NCBI GenBank assembly: GCA_964410105.1
Contig: CAYPFY010000006.1
Span: 1-64,000 of the forward strand
Origin: CAYPFY01 sp964410105
Lineage (GTDB): Bacteria; Bacteroidota; Ignavibacteria; UBA10030; SZUA-254
DNA length: 64,000 nucleotides
Direction: 5' to 3'
The position numbers and the translations under genes were made by a program. This document shows positions 8,306-17,436 of the stretch, one piece after another. The first letter of the stretch is position 1. Each line of letters begins with the position of its first letter. Under the pieces are notes generated by a model. That model saw only the letters and a list, made by a program, of their open reading frames with translations, ran no database searches and had not been told where the DNA came from.

Positions 8306-11300
8306 ATGCGTGCTTTCCTAATGTTTTTCCTCGTCGTGTGCGCTGTTTCGCTTTTCACCTCCACGGCCGAGGCGCAGCTCACGCAAAATGACGTGATCAT
8401 CAATGAGTTTGTCGTCAATCCGACGTCTCCTGGCAGCATGAAGGAGTACGTCGAACTTCTCGTCGTGAAATCGGGTGGCGTTGATCTTCGCGGCTACCGC
8501 CTCTCCGACGTCGGCACAAAGGGGGGTGCCGGCGGCGCGACTGAAGGGCACCTTGATTTCCCGAATCAGAGTTATCTCTCGAATCTGCCCCGCGGGACGA
8601 GGATTATCTGCGTCCTCGAGACCCCGACTGTCAACACCAATTCTTTCGTTCAGGACACCGACCCCTCCGACAGCCTGCTCATCCTGTTCTCGAGCAATCT
8701 CGCAGGCGGCGTGCTCGCGGCGACGAACGTGATGGACCTTTCAACGAATGAGAATATTGAGCTTTTGAGCGACGGCACCGCGGGCGCGGTCACTATCAAT
8801 TTCGTCGGATGCGGGTCAAATAGCTCCTCGGGCAATTTTTCCGATGCGACCTGGGTGGGCAATCTTCCGGTCTCGACATCCAATGATGTCCAGTATTTCC
8901 GTAACAGCTCCTGCGGCGGATTGAATAACGACAGCGGCGCCGTCGGGTGGATCGCTAATGCGGCGCTTGCGGATACGACGCCGGGGCGCAAGAACGTCGG
9001 CCAGACTTTTCCCTGGCAGGCTCTGACGAGCGGGAACGGTACGGCGACTCTCGTCAATAACGCAGGTACCTTCCTGGGGAGCACGATCTTCGGCCGCAAT
9101 GCCGGAAGCCAGACTGTGCTCGTCACAATCACCGGAGAATGCACGGCCAATCTCGATACCGTGAAATTGACGGTGCCGGCAGGATGGACCGGATATAACC
9201 CCGCAATGGTGACGCTGGGGGGCGCATTCACCGGTAAATCCAATACCGGCAGCGGGAGCACGATTGTGATCGCCGGTGCCGCCCTTGGCGCAACGGCGGG
9301 GACCATCCAGATTTCATCACTCACGTCTCCGAACCCGGTCGGCGCCCAGCTGAGCGGAAGCGACCAGTGGGTCATACAGACCGCTGTGACGGGAACTCCC
9401 GCAGCCAATATCGGCTCATCTCCGAAAACTCAGACGATTATTCCCATCCAGAATCTTCGTACAGGAGGCACGGACGGATTTGGGAACAGCGACGCGGGCA
9501 TCACCCCCGCGTTGAATGGCACCATTGTGGCAGTCGCAGGGGTGATCACATCCCCCAATAACATTTTGACCGATTCCATAACGACAAGTATCATCATCCA
9601 GAACGCCGGCTACGGCATCCAGGTGTTTAAGAGCGCTTCGAACACGCTCCATACGCTGCTTCTTGGCGACTCGATCATTGTGAGAGGCACCGTGACAGGC
9701 TTTAATGGCAATATGGAGGTAAATCCCAATGGAGTGACATCTCCCGATCTCTATGATATCGGGGCGAGCACCGTGCCGGCTCCCACGGTGATCGCAGGCG
9801 CCGGCTCCGTGGGCGAGGCCGTTGAAGGAAAGTTGATTAAGATCAATAGCGTCAGTTGGGTCTCCTCGGGCCAGACTTTTTCAGACTCCATACAGGCCGG
9901 CAGGAACAATTTCTACAACGGGACCGACTCCGGAACCGTTCTCATAACGAAGACAAACGCCCTGGACGGGAATCCGATTCCGTCCACATCGGTCCTGATC
10001 GGGACGGTCTATCACAGGACCGATATCACGACCGGGTCGAAGTCTGCCTATAAAGTCGTGCCCCGAGGTCCTACCGATGTCGGCGGTAATCCGGCCGACG
10101 GCACCGGCCTTGCTTCAATCTCTCCCCCTTCCCGGCTGACGGGCGCCTCAGGCGTTTCAGAGGCGATCACCTTCACGGGCGAGTCTTTTACAATTTGGGG
10201 ATTCAGCATTTCAATACCCCCCTCCTGGACTTGGGACGGAACCTCCAAAGCCCTGAGCGGGACGGGATTCAGCGGGGCAGCGTCAGCCGTTACCGGGACA
10301 GGGGCGGTCGGTGATCCTTACGTCATTACCGTCACGAATGCGGCCGTCACCTCCTCGAATACCGGGACCGTCACCATCAGCAACCTGACGGCGCCCGGCA
10401 ATGATACGCTCACCACGTTTGACTGCAAGTCTCGCGGGAATACAGGCGGCGTCCTGACCGATATGGCGGCTTCCCCCACGGTGAGCATTGTCTCCAACCT
10501 GTTTGCGGCCGTTCAGACCGGAAACTGGAGCCAGACAACCACGTGGGCAGGGGGAGCAGTTCCCACCGCCTCCGACAGCGTGTCGTTTACGACGCCCAGT
10601 GTGGTTGTGACCGTCGATATCAGCAACGCAATCTGTAAAGCCCTCTCGATGGAGCATACGGCTTCCGGCTCAGGACCCATGCTCCAGTTCCAGGCAACCG
10701 GCACGCCCCAGCTTACGATCAATGGCTCGCTTTCAATCAGGGGCGGGGCGAACCGGCCCAAGCTGACGTCCAATGGAAATTCATCCGCGACGCTGATTGT
10801 CAAGGGTCCCGTCTACACAAATTCCAGCAACGCGGTGGGGAACGGGAGCGCCGGATTGAACATGAACGAGGGCACGGTGAAACTCACCGGGGCAACGACC
10901 GATACACTGAAAAACGGCGCGGGGTTCCGAATGGGGAACCTGGAAATTGGCGACGGGAGTCAGGCCAAAACCCTCGTCTGGGCACCCTCGACAGCCGCGA
11001 CCATGGACGTCAAGAGTCTCAGGGTCAAGGCCGGGTCTACGTTCCTGATCGGAAGCGGATCGAATCTGCAGGCCAATAACATCGGCTCCTCCAGCAGCGA
11101 TACCTCGATTGTGCGCCTCACCGGCGGCATCCACATTGAGTTGGGGGCGACCCTCGCGGTCCAGAATTTCCCGGACAGCATCGACGTAGCACAGATTACC
11201 ATCGCAGGAGGAGGCATCGACAACAACGGCACGCTTGATCTGACCGTTGCCGCCGAAGCGGATGGAATCGCCGGCTCGCAGCAGATTCTTCACAATTGCC

Positions 11301-13060
11301 ATTACAATGTGTCGTTCGGATTCGCGAGCGGCCCGTCAGCAAATCAGACGATCAGCGGCTCCGGCTCCAGCCAGTACGCCGGCATCACCGTCGCCGGCAA
11401 CAATACATTGACGCTGAACACGGATATGCCAATCCCCTCGCTCTACTCGATGACATTATTGGGCACCTTGGTAGAATCCGCGGGGAACACCGTCATCGGC
11501 TCCGTTATCACCACAAGAGCGGTAAGCCAGTCGACGGATGAAACGTTCGGAGGGATCGGGCTGAAGATTAATGCTGCGGGCGCGGCACCCGGCAGTACGA
11601 CGGTCACCCGCGTGACAGGCTCTTCCCTCTCAGGGAACGGCGGGCATCAGTCGATTCTGCGGAATTTCACCATCGTTCCGACGACAAATGCCGGATTGAA
11701 CGCGACCCTGGAATTTACCTACGATACGAGTGAAGTCAATGGCCAAATTCCTGGTACGTTTCAACTCTTCAAGTCGACCAATGCTGGGGTTACGTGGACT
11801 TCTCCGTCCTCGACGAACAACGTTTCCGGTCACAAGCTCACGGCGACAGGTCAGAACGATCTTTCGGTCTGGACCGTCGCAGACGCCGGTCACAGCCTGA
11901 GCGCGGGTACTTTCGTGTTTCATACGACGCCGAGCTGGAACCTCATGTCCATCCCGGTGACCGTCGGCGACTACAGGAAAACGGTACTCTTTCCCTCGGC
12001 GCTCTCAAAAGCCTTCGCTTACGTTGGTACGAGCTATAAGGTAAAGGACACGCTGGCGAATGCTATCGGGTTCTGGGTGAAATTCGCGGGAGTAGAGGCA
12101 GACTCGGTGCTGGGTGTCGATCGGCTTAATGATACGATGCCGGTGGTGGACGGATGGAACATGATCGGCTCCGTGATCAAGAAGACTCCGAAGTCGACGG
12201 TCATCCAAAGCCCGACCAGCATCGTCAAGTCGAACTACTTCAGCTATAACGGCGCCGCGTATGTGATCGAAGATACGATCCGTCCGGGCAAGGGCCTGTG
12301 GGTGAAGGCAGGCGGGACGGGCGGGAACGGGAAGCTCATCGTCAATTCTCCTCCGTCTGCGATCAGGAAGGAAGCAGCATCCCCGATGGAAGCAATCAAA
12401 CAGCTTAACTCGCTGACGATTACGGACAAGTCGGGGAATAGACAGACTCTCTATTTCGGGGAAAACTACGATGGGGCGGTTCAGACGTCCTTCTGCGAAA
12501 TGCCCCCCGTTGCTCCCGAGGTAGTCTTCGATGTCCGGTTCGGATCGGGCCGCTTCGCCGAAACGTACACGCGCTCCGACGAGAGGCAGAGTTTCCCGAT
12601 TATCATGCATGCCTCATCGTACCCGCTCACGTTTTCATGGAAGGTCGGCGCGGGCGAGCGGTCGATCATGCTCACCAGCCCGGGCGGGCTCAAGCAGTCG
12701 CTCTCAGGCGAGGGGAAGTGGACTCTCTCTGCAGCCGTTCCGTCGCTCGATCTGACTGTCTCCTCGGGCAGCCTCCTCCCATCGGTCTATTCGCTGAGCG
12801 AGAATTACCCGAATCCGTTCAATCCCTCGACGAAATTCCAGATCGGCGTGCCGCGGACTTCCGTCGTGGATGTGGTGGTGTTCGATCTCCTCGGCCGCAA
12901 GGTGAGGACTCTCCTCCATGAGGAGAGGTCTGCCGGCTTCCATACGGTCGAGTGGAACGGGCTCAATGACGATAATGCTCAGGTGACGAGCGGAGTCTAT
13001 TTTGTCAGAATGGCGAGCGATAAGTTTAGCGCAACCCGCAAGATCATGATGATGAAGTAG
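8306..13060 (+). CDS. Large multidomain T9SS cargo: LTD, OB-fold and GNWS-type beta domains
   Basis: A 1,584-residue secreted protein with an AGGAAGGA ribosome site and a signal peptide at residues 1-23 (ending AEA). An N-terminal lamin-tail-like domain (about 27-220; 'I-I-N-E-F-V-V-N-P...E-Y-V-E-L-L') is followed by Ig-like segments. An OB-fold-like domain lies at about 370-600. A 'G-N-W-S-x-T-T-T-W-A-G-G-A-V-P-T' domain starts near residue 740 and leads into a long beta-rich, probably beta-helical stretch. Residues 1205-1490 hold a module shared with the next two cargo genes (paired W-N-L/M segments, PGKGLWVK, then a PPVAPEVVFDVRF segment). The T9SS domain starts NYPNPFNPST near 1500 and ends KIMMMK. 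The lamin-tail and OB domains suggest an extracellular nuclease or adhesion relative, but I see no nuclease catalytic motif. Confidence 0.85.
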   Translation: MRAFLMFFLVVCAVSLFTSTAEAQLTQNDVIINEFVVNPTSPGSMKEYVELLVVKSGGVDLRGYRLSDVGTKGGAGGATEGHLDFPNQSYLSNLPRGTRIICVLETPTVNTNSFVQDTDPSDSLLILFSSNLAGGVLAATNVMDLSTNENIELLSDGTAGAVTINFVGCGSNSSSGNFSDATWVGNLPVSTSNDVQYFRNSSCGGLNNDSGAVGWIANAALADTTPGRKNVGQTFPWQALTSGNGTATLVNNAGTFLGSTIFGRNAGSQTVLVTITGECTANLDTVKLTVPAGWTGYNPAMVTLGGAFTGKSNTGSGSTIVIAGAALGATAGTIQISSLTSPNPVGAQLSGSDQWVIQTAVTGTPAANIGSSPKTQTIIPIQNLRTGGTDGFGNSDAGITPALNGTIVAVAGVITSPNNILTDSITTSIIIQNAGYGIQVFKSASNTLHTLLLGDSIIVRGTVTGFNGNMEVNPNGVTSPDLYDIGASTVPAPTVIAGAGSVGEAVEGKLIKINSVSWVSSGQTFSDSIQAGRNNFYNGTDSGTVLITKTNALDGNPIPSTSVLIGTVYHRTDITTGSKSAYKVVPRGPTDVGGNPADGTGLASISPPSRLTGASGVSEAITFTGESFTIWGFSISIPPSWTWDGTSKALSGTGFSGAASAVTGTGAVGDPYVITVTNAAVTSSNTGTVTISNLTAPGNDTLTTFDCKSRGNTGGVLTDMAASPTVSIVSNLFAAVQTGNWSQTTTWAGGAVPTASDSVSFTTPSVVVTVDISNAICKALSMEHTASGSGPMLQFQATGTPQLTINGSLSIRGGANRPKLTSNGNSSATLIVKGPVYTNSSNAVGNGSAGLNMNEGTVKLTGATTDTLKNGAGFRMGNLEIGDGSQAKTLVWAPSTAATMDVKSLRVKAGSTFLIGSGSNLQANNIGSSSSDTSIVRLTGGIHIELGATLAVQNFPDSIDVAQITIAGGGIDNNGTLDLTVAAEADGIAGSQQILHNCHYNVSFGFASGPSANQTISGSGSSQYAGITVAGNNTLTLNTDMPIPSLYSMTLLGTLVESAGNTVIGSVITTRAVSQSTDETFGGIGLKINAAGAAPGSTTVTRVTGSSLSGNGGHQSILRNFTIVPTTNAGLNATLEFTYDTSEVNGQIPGTFQLFKSTNAGVTWTSPSSTNNVSGHKLTATGQNDLSVWTVADAGHSLSAGTFVFHTTPSWNLMSIPVTVGDYRKTVLFPSALSKAFAYVGTSYKVKDTLANAIGFWVKFAGVEADSVLGVDRLNDTMPVVDGWNMIGSVIKKTPKSTVIQSPTSIVKSNYFSYNGAAYVIEDTIRPGKGLWVKAGGTGGNGKLIVNSPPSAIRKEAASPMEAIKQLNSLTITDKSGNRQTLYFGENYDGAVQTSFCEMPPVAPEVVFDVRFGSGRFAETYTRSDERQSFPIIMHASSYPLTFSWKVGAGERSIMLTSPGGLKQSLSGEGKWTLSAAVPSLDLTVSSGSLLPSVYSLSENYPNPFNPSTKFQIGVPRTSVVDVVVFDLLGRKVRTLLHEERSAGFHTVEWNGLNDDNAQVTSGVYFVRMASDKFSATRKIMMMK

Positions 13061-13075
13061 ATTTCCGAGAAAAAT

Positions 13076-13120
13076 TGCGAATCCCGTTTCCTCCCCCTTC
13101 GGGGAGGGGCGGGATTTGCA
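13076..13120 (+). terminator. Long GC-rich hairpin after the 1,584-residue gene
   Basis: TGCGAATCCCG (13076-13086) pairs with CGGGATTTGCA (13110-13120) with one G-T pair. An inner CTCCCC/GGGGAG stem closes on a TTCG tetraloop. No T-tract follows, so it may stop RNA polymerase poorly or act mainly as a 3' stabiliser. It separates two cargo genes that each seem to have their own transcription start. Confidence 0.6.
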
Positions 13121-13130
13121 GTCTTAGGTA

Positions 13131-13162
13131 TTGACACTCCCGCCGCAATTTGCTATACTTTG
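13131..13162 (+). promoter_or_regulatory. Sigma70-type promoter TTGACA-N17-TATACT
   Basis: A perfect TTGACA (13131-13136) and TATACT (13154-13159) lie 17 bp apart, and the -10 runs on into TTG, resembling the Bacteroidota TAnnTTTG element. It follows the hairpin at 13076-13120 and precedes the ATG at 13294 by about 130 bp. It would drive the 13294-20555 pair and possibly the genes behind them. Confidence 0.7.
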
Positions 13163-13293
13163 TAAAGTCCCGCTTTACCAAAGTCCCTTAATCTCAAACA
13201 TTAATCTGGCCGGATGAGCTTTTTGATACCGCCTTTCTCAAATTCCGCAAACGACAGTTCTCTCGCCAACCACACCAACCAACGGGGTGACGA

Positions 13294-16200
13294 ATGAAAC
13301 GCACGATTGTCGCCGCAACGATTATCCTGTTCTCTGCACAACTGCGGGCGCAAGCCCCCGCCAATGATGAGTGCTCGGGAGCGACCACCATCACCGCGCT
13401 TCCGTACCACCTGACGCAGAACACGCGGCTGGCAACACCTAATCCGGCAGATCCAATTCTGCTTTGCGCCGACAGCGGTCGCGGAAAAACCGTCTGGTAC
13501 TCCTATGCCGCGGACACGACCCGTTACGTGACCTTCAGCTCCCTAGGGAGCACGAACGGCACGCTCGTGTACGATGTCGCCATGGGCCTCTTCACCGGTT
13601 CCTGCGGAAGCCTTACTCAGGTGGCCTGCAACGATGATATCGACGCCGGGAGTATCCGCGCGGCGGAAATCACGTTTCTGGTACAGGCCGGGACGACCTA
13701 TATCCTCCACGTCGCCGAATGGCACGGCGGAGGAGCCAACGGCGGCGTACCGACAGGAGGCGATCTCAATCTGAACGTCTTTGTCTCGAAGCTTGATACG
13801 GTGAAGGGCCCGAAATCAGGCAACGTAGCGGGCGGCGTGACTGTGTCGACAAATACTTTTGCGGAAGCGCCTCTGGGCAAACGGCGTGAACAGCGGGAGA
13901 TTGAGAACGAAGAGGATTTCACCCTGCTCCCCGCCCCGAAGAATGTCACCCCGCCTACGGGCCCCCGCGGCTCCAATCTGTTTCTCGACCGCCGCCCTGC
14001 CGCAGTCCAGACTGCTACGTCCCAGCCGGTCGTGATCAAGAATTTTCAGGGGATCCCGGACCAGGGCGTGACAATCCCACCCGATCCGATCATGGCCGTT
14101 GGACCGAACCATATCATTATGTGCGTGAATACCCGATTCCGCATCGCGGATAAGAACGGCACCATCCTCAAGACGATCGAATCGGATTCATGGTTCGCAA
14201 CGGCCCTCACCAACGCGTCTCCCTTCGATCCGCAGGTGATCTACGACCAGTTCGACCACCGGTGGGTCATGGTATGGGATAACCTCACCGCTACGACGGC
14301 CCACATTCTCGTCTCCGTCTCCGATGACGACAACCCCCTGGGGACCTGGTATAACTGGGCGCTCCCGGCAACCAAGCTCGGAGATTCGACGGTGGATGAA
14401 TGGAGCGACTATCCCGGCCTCGGCTACGACTCGCTCGCGCTTTACATTGCATCGAACGATTTTGCCCTCGTGGGTTCCGGCACGAGTTTCGCCCGCGTGA
14501 GAATCGTCCCGAAGGCTCAGCTTTATGCAAATACCGCGGGCCCTGTTGCGTACAAAGATTTCTGGGACTTTCGGGACCCTAATAATATCAGCGTGAAAAT
14601 CAATACCATAAGAGCTTCGATGACATTCGGATACCCCGGCAGGGAATTTTTTCTGAATGGTGCCCCCTATGATCCGGGGACGTTCGTCACGCTGTGGAAG
14701 CTCTTCGATCCCCTCGGATCTCCGAATTTCACCGCGAAAAATGTCCCCGTGGTCGAGTACGCCCCCGCGCCTTCTGCCGGGCAGCTCGGCGGGGGAGCCC
14801 TTCCGATCGAAACCGGCATAGGGCTCAACCGGCTCCAGTTCCAGCCGGTATACCGGGATAGCTCGCTTTTCTGCGCCCGGCCGGTGGGAATGAATACTTC
14901 CTTCTCAGCCATAAGCTATCTCCGCCTCGACCCCTTCGCCGATACGGCGAAGGAGGACTATGCCCTGGGGCTCAACGGTTACTGGTATTTTTACCCTGCA
15001 TTGATGGTGGACCAGGACAAAAACGTGATCATCACATACTGCCGCTCGAGCAGCTCGGACTATGTCTCCACCTTCACCTCCGGCCGGCGGAGCACCGATC
15101 CGCCCGGGCTCTCACCGAGCATCCCCATCAAGCCCGGGGTCGCGAATTATGTGAAAGACTTCGGATCGGGTCGGAACCGGTGGGGGGATTATAGCGGCGT
15201 CGGCCTCGACCCGGCGGATCTCAACGCGGTCTGGACTCTGAATGAATACCCGGCCGGCCCCAATATCTGGGGGACATGGGTGGGAAAACTGAAGATGGCC
15301 CCTGTCCCCGGGAAGTATGCGTTCGGGAGCCCGCTTAACATAGACTTCGGCATACACGAGCAGGGGACGTCAAGCGACACACAGTCGGTCTCGGTCACTA
15401 ATTTCGGCTCCGACTCTCTAACGGTGACCGGACTCGGCACTCCGGACTCGAACTTTGTGCTCGTGAGCGCCCCGACATTCCCGACAAAACTTGCCACCTA
15501 TCAATCCATCCAGCTCAAGTACGCTTTCACACCGAAGCTGGCGGGCGTGGTGACCGATACAGTGGGGATCATGAGCGACGATACGACGAATGGCACCCTC
15601 CCCCTGGTGATCACGGGAAAGGGATTCTTTATCACGCTCGCACAGGGGGGAACGCTGTATGCGGGCACGGGATCCCCGACTCCCACCGGTAATCTCCTTT
15701 CTCTGAATCATACGAACGGCGCCCCGACGACGATCGGGCCTGCAGGCTATGACCAGCTGAACCGTATCCGGGTGAGGCCGTCCAATCACGAAATTGTCGG
15801 GCTGGCGCAGGTGGGGGCGAATATGACCATCGTTCGGGTGAACAGCCTCGCGGGAGACGCCCACCCCGTTGCTTCCATCCCCCTCAGCGTGGTGAAAACT
15901 CTCGCGCTCCGCGCCGATACGGTGTATGTCGGCCGAATCAGCGGCGGTATCTACCGCGTCGATTATCCAACCGGCACCCCGACTTTGGTTGCAAATTCCG
16001 GACTCGTCATTTCAGGGATGGACTTCAATCCGCTCACCGGCGAACTCTGGGTCGCCGGGAGGCCGATCGCCGGGGGAAATCCCGATAGGATCTATAAGGT
16101 CGCCCTTCCCTCCGGCACGGCTACTCTCGTCGGGTCGACCGGTTTCAATACGGCGACGACCGAACTTCTGTTCGACGGACAGGGGCATCTGTTCGGGCTC

Positions 16201-17436
16201 ATCACACCTTCCGGCAATCCCACAAGCCTCGTTTTGATCGATACGGCAACCGCGATCGGGACCATCGTCGGCTCCACCGGGATCACCGGCGTCCTTACCC
16301 TTGCCCTCGATCCGGCCTCGTCATTTTATACACACACGTATCGATTGGATTCCAGCTGGAACCTTGCCTCGATCCCCATGACGCTTCCCACCTACGACAA
16401 GTCGACGCTCTTCCGGAATGCGGCGTCAAAGGCCTTTTTCTGGGAGGGCTCCTACGTTTCCCACGATACGCTCGCCCCCGGTCTCGGATTCTGGATGAAG
16501 TTCAACGGCTCCGCCGTCGACAATCTCACAGGCTCCCCGATCATGAACGATACGATCCCCGTGAAGCAGAGGTGGAATATGGTCGGTTCGCTCGGCGTCC
16601 CGATCCCGGTCGGCTCGATCAGCTCCAGTCCGGGCGGCATCATCTCGTCGAATTTCTTCTATTACAACGGGGGATATTTTATCGGCGATTCAATCCGGCC
16701 GGGCAAAGGTTACTGGGTGCGGACAAGTTCGGACGGGCAGCTCTTTCTCTCATCGTCTTCCGCCGTTCCGAAGACCTCGGTCGTCCAGGACATTGCACTG
16801 CTCGCACGGCTGAATTCCATCACGATCGCCAATTCGCAGGGGTATGCACAAAAACTGTACTTTGGCCGGGAATCCGACGTTCAGATCGATCTGAGCCGGT
16901 TCGATATGCCTCCTCTTCCCCCGCCGGGGATTTTTGACGCGCGGTTTTCCTCCAACCGCCTGCTCGAGATTTTTGCGGGCAAAGGTTCTCGGGATTATCC
17001 GATTGAGATTCGCAGCAGCTCGCCCGTCTCGTTATCGTGGCACGTCTCCTCCTACGGCGTCAAATACTCGCTTGTCGCGAAAAATGCCGAATCGAGGGTT
17101 CTGAACGGAGACGGGATCTGGAGCCCGCAGATTTCCGACCTCCGCCTGCACGCCGAGTCGGCACAGATTCCCTCGTCGTTCGCGCTCAGGCAGAATTACC
17201 CCAACCCGTTCAATCCTTCGACCACGATACGCTACGAGCTTCCCGATGCCGCCCCGGTGACGCTCGTTGTCTATGACATTCTCGGAAAGGAGATCGCAAG
17301 GCTGGCCGAGGGGAAACAGGATGCCGGGTTTTATGAGGTTCCCTTCTCTTCCAGGGACCTCTCGAGCGGCGTCTATTTCTACCGCCTCACCGCCGGAAAC
17401 TTTTCGGCCGTCCGGAAAATGCTGATCCTCAAATGA
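13294..17436 (+). CDS. Large T9SS cargo with PPC-like, HYDIN-like and propeller domains
   Basis: A 1,380-residue secreted protein with a signal peptide at residues 1-21. Residues 25-160 resemble a bacterial pre-peptidase C-type beta domain ('N-D-E-C-S-G-A-T-T-I', 'K-T-V-W-Y-S-Y'). Residues 240-660 form a beta-rich propeller-like region ('D-P-I-M-A-V-G-P-N-H-I', 'S-D-Y-P-G-L-G-Y-D') common in large secreted proteins of this group; no catalytic motif is evident. Residues 672-780 look like an ASPM/SPD2/HYDIN Ig domain ('I-D-F-G...S-V-T-N-F-G'), and 785-1015 like a DUF4394-type propeller. The shared W-N-L/M module occupies about 1019-1290, and the T9SS domain starts NYPNPFNPST near 1300 and ends KMLILK. 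The stop overlaps the next start (ATGA), so the two genes are coupled. Confidence 0.85.
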   Translation: MKRTIVAATIILFSAQLRAQAPANDECSGATTITALPYHLTQNTRLATPNPADPILLCADSGRGKTVWYSYAADTTRYVTFSSLGSTNGTLVYDVAMGLFTGSCGSLTQVACNDDIDAGSIRAAEITFLVQAGTTYILHVAEWHGGGANGGVPTGGDLNLNVFVSKLDTVKGPKSGNVAGGVTVSTNTFAEAPLGKRREQREIENEEDFTLLPAPKNVTPPTGPRGSNLFLDRRPAAVQTATSQPVVIKNFQGIPDQGVTIPPDPIMAVGPNHIIMCVNTRFRIADKNGTILKTIESDSWFATALTNASPFDPQVIYDQFDHRWVMVWDNLTATTAHILVSVSDDDNPLGTWYNWALPATKLGDSTVDEWSDYPGLGYDSLALYIASNDFALVGSGTSFARVRIVPKAQLYANTAGPVAYKDFWDFRDPNNISVKINTIRASMTFGYPGREFFLNGAPYDPGTFVTLWKLFDPLGSPNFTAKNVPVVEYAPAPSAGQLGGGALPIETGIGLNRLQFQPVYRDSSLFCARPVGMNTSFSAISYLRLDPFADTAKEDYALGLNGYWYFYPALMVDQDKNVIITYCRSSSSDYVSTFTSGRRSTDPPGLSPSIPIKPGVANYVKDFGSGRNRWGDYSGVGLDPADLNAVWTLNEYPAGPNIWGTWVGKLKMAPVPGKYAFGSPLNIDFGIHEQGTSSDTQSVSVTNFGSDSLTVTGLGTPDSNFVLVSAPTFPTKLATYQSIQLKYAFTPKLAGVVTDTVGIMSDDTTNGTLPLVITGKGFFITLAQGGTLYAGTGSPTPTGNLLSLNHTNGAPTTIGPAGYDQLNRIRVRPSNHEIVGLAQVGANMTIVRVNSLAGDAHPVASIPLSVVKTLALRADTVYVGRISGGIYRVDYPTGTPTLVANSGLVISGMDFNPLTGELWVAGRPIAGGNPDRIYKVALPSGTATLVGSTGFNTATTELLFDGQGHLFGLITPSGNPTSLVLIDTATAIGTIVGSTGITGVLTLALDPASSFYTHTYRLDSSWNLASIPMTLPTYDKSTLFRNAASKAFFWEGSYVSHDTLAPGLGFWMKFNGSAVDNLTGSPIMNDTIPVKQRWNMVGSLGVPIPVGSISSSPGGIISSNFFYYNGGYFIGDSIRPGKGYWVRTSSDGQLFLSSSSAVPKTSVVQDIALLARLNSITIANSQGYAQKLYFGRESDVQIDLSRFDMPPLPPPGIFDARFSSNRLLEIFAGKGSRDYPIEIRSSSPVSLSWHVSSYGVKYSLVAKNAESRVLNGDGIWSPQISDLRLHAESAQIPSSFALRQNYPNPFNPSTTIRYELPDAAPVTLVVYDILGKEIARLAEGKQDAGFYEVPFSSRDLSSGVYFYRLTAGNFSAVRKMLILK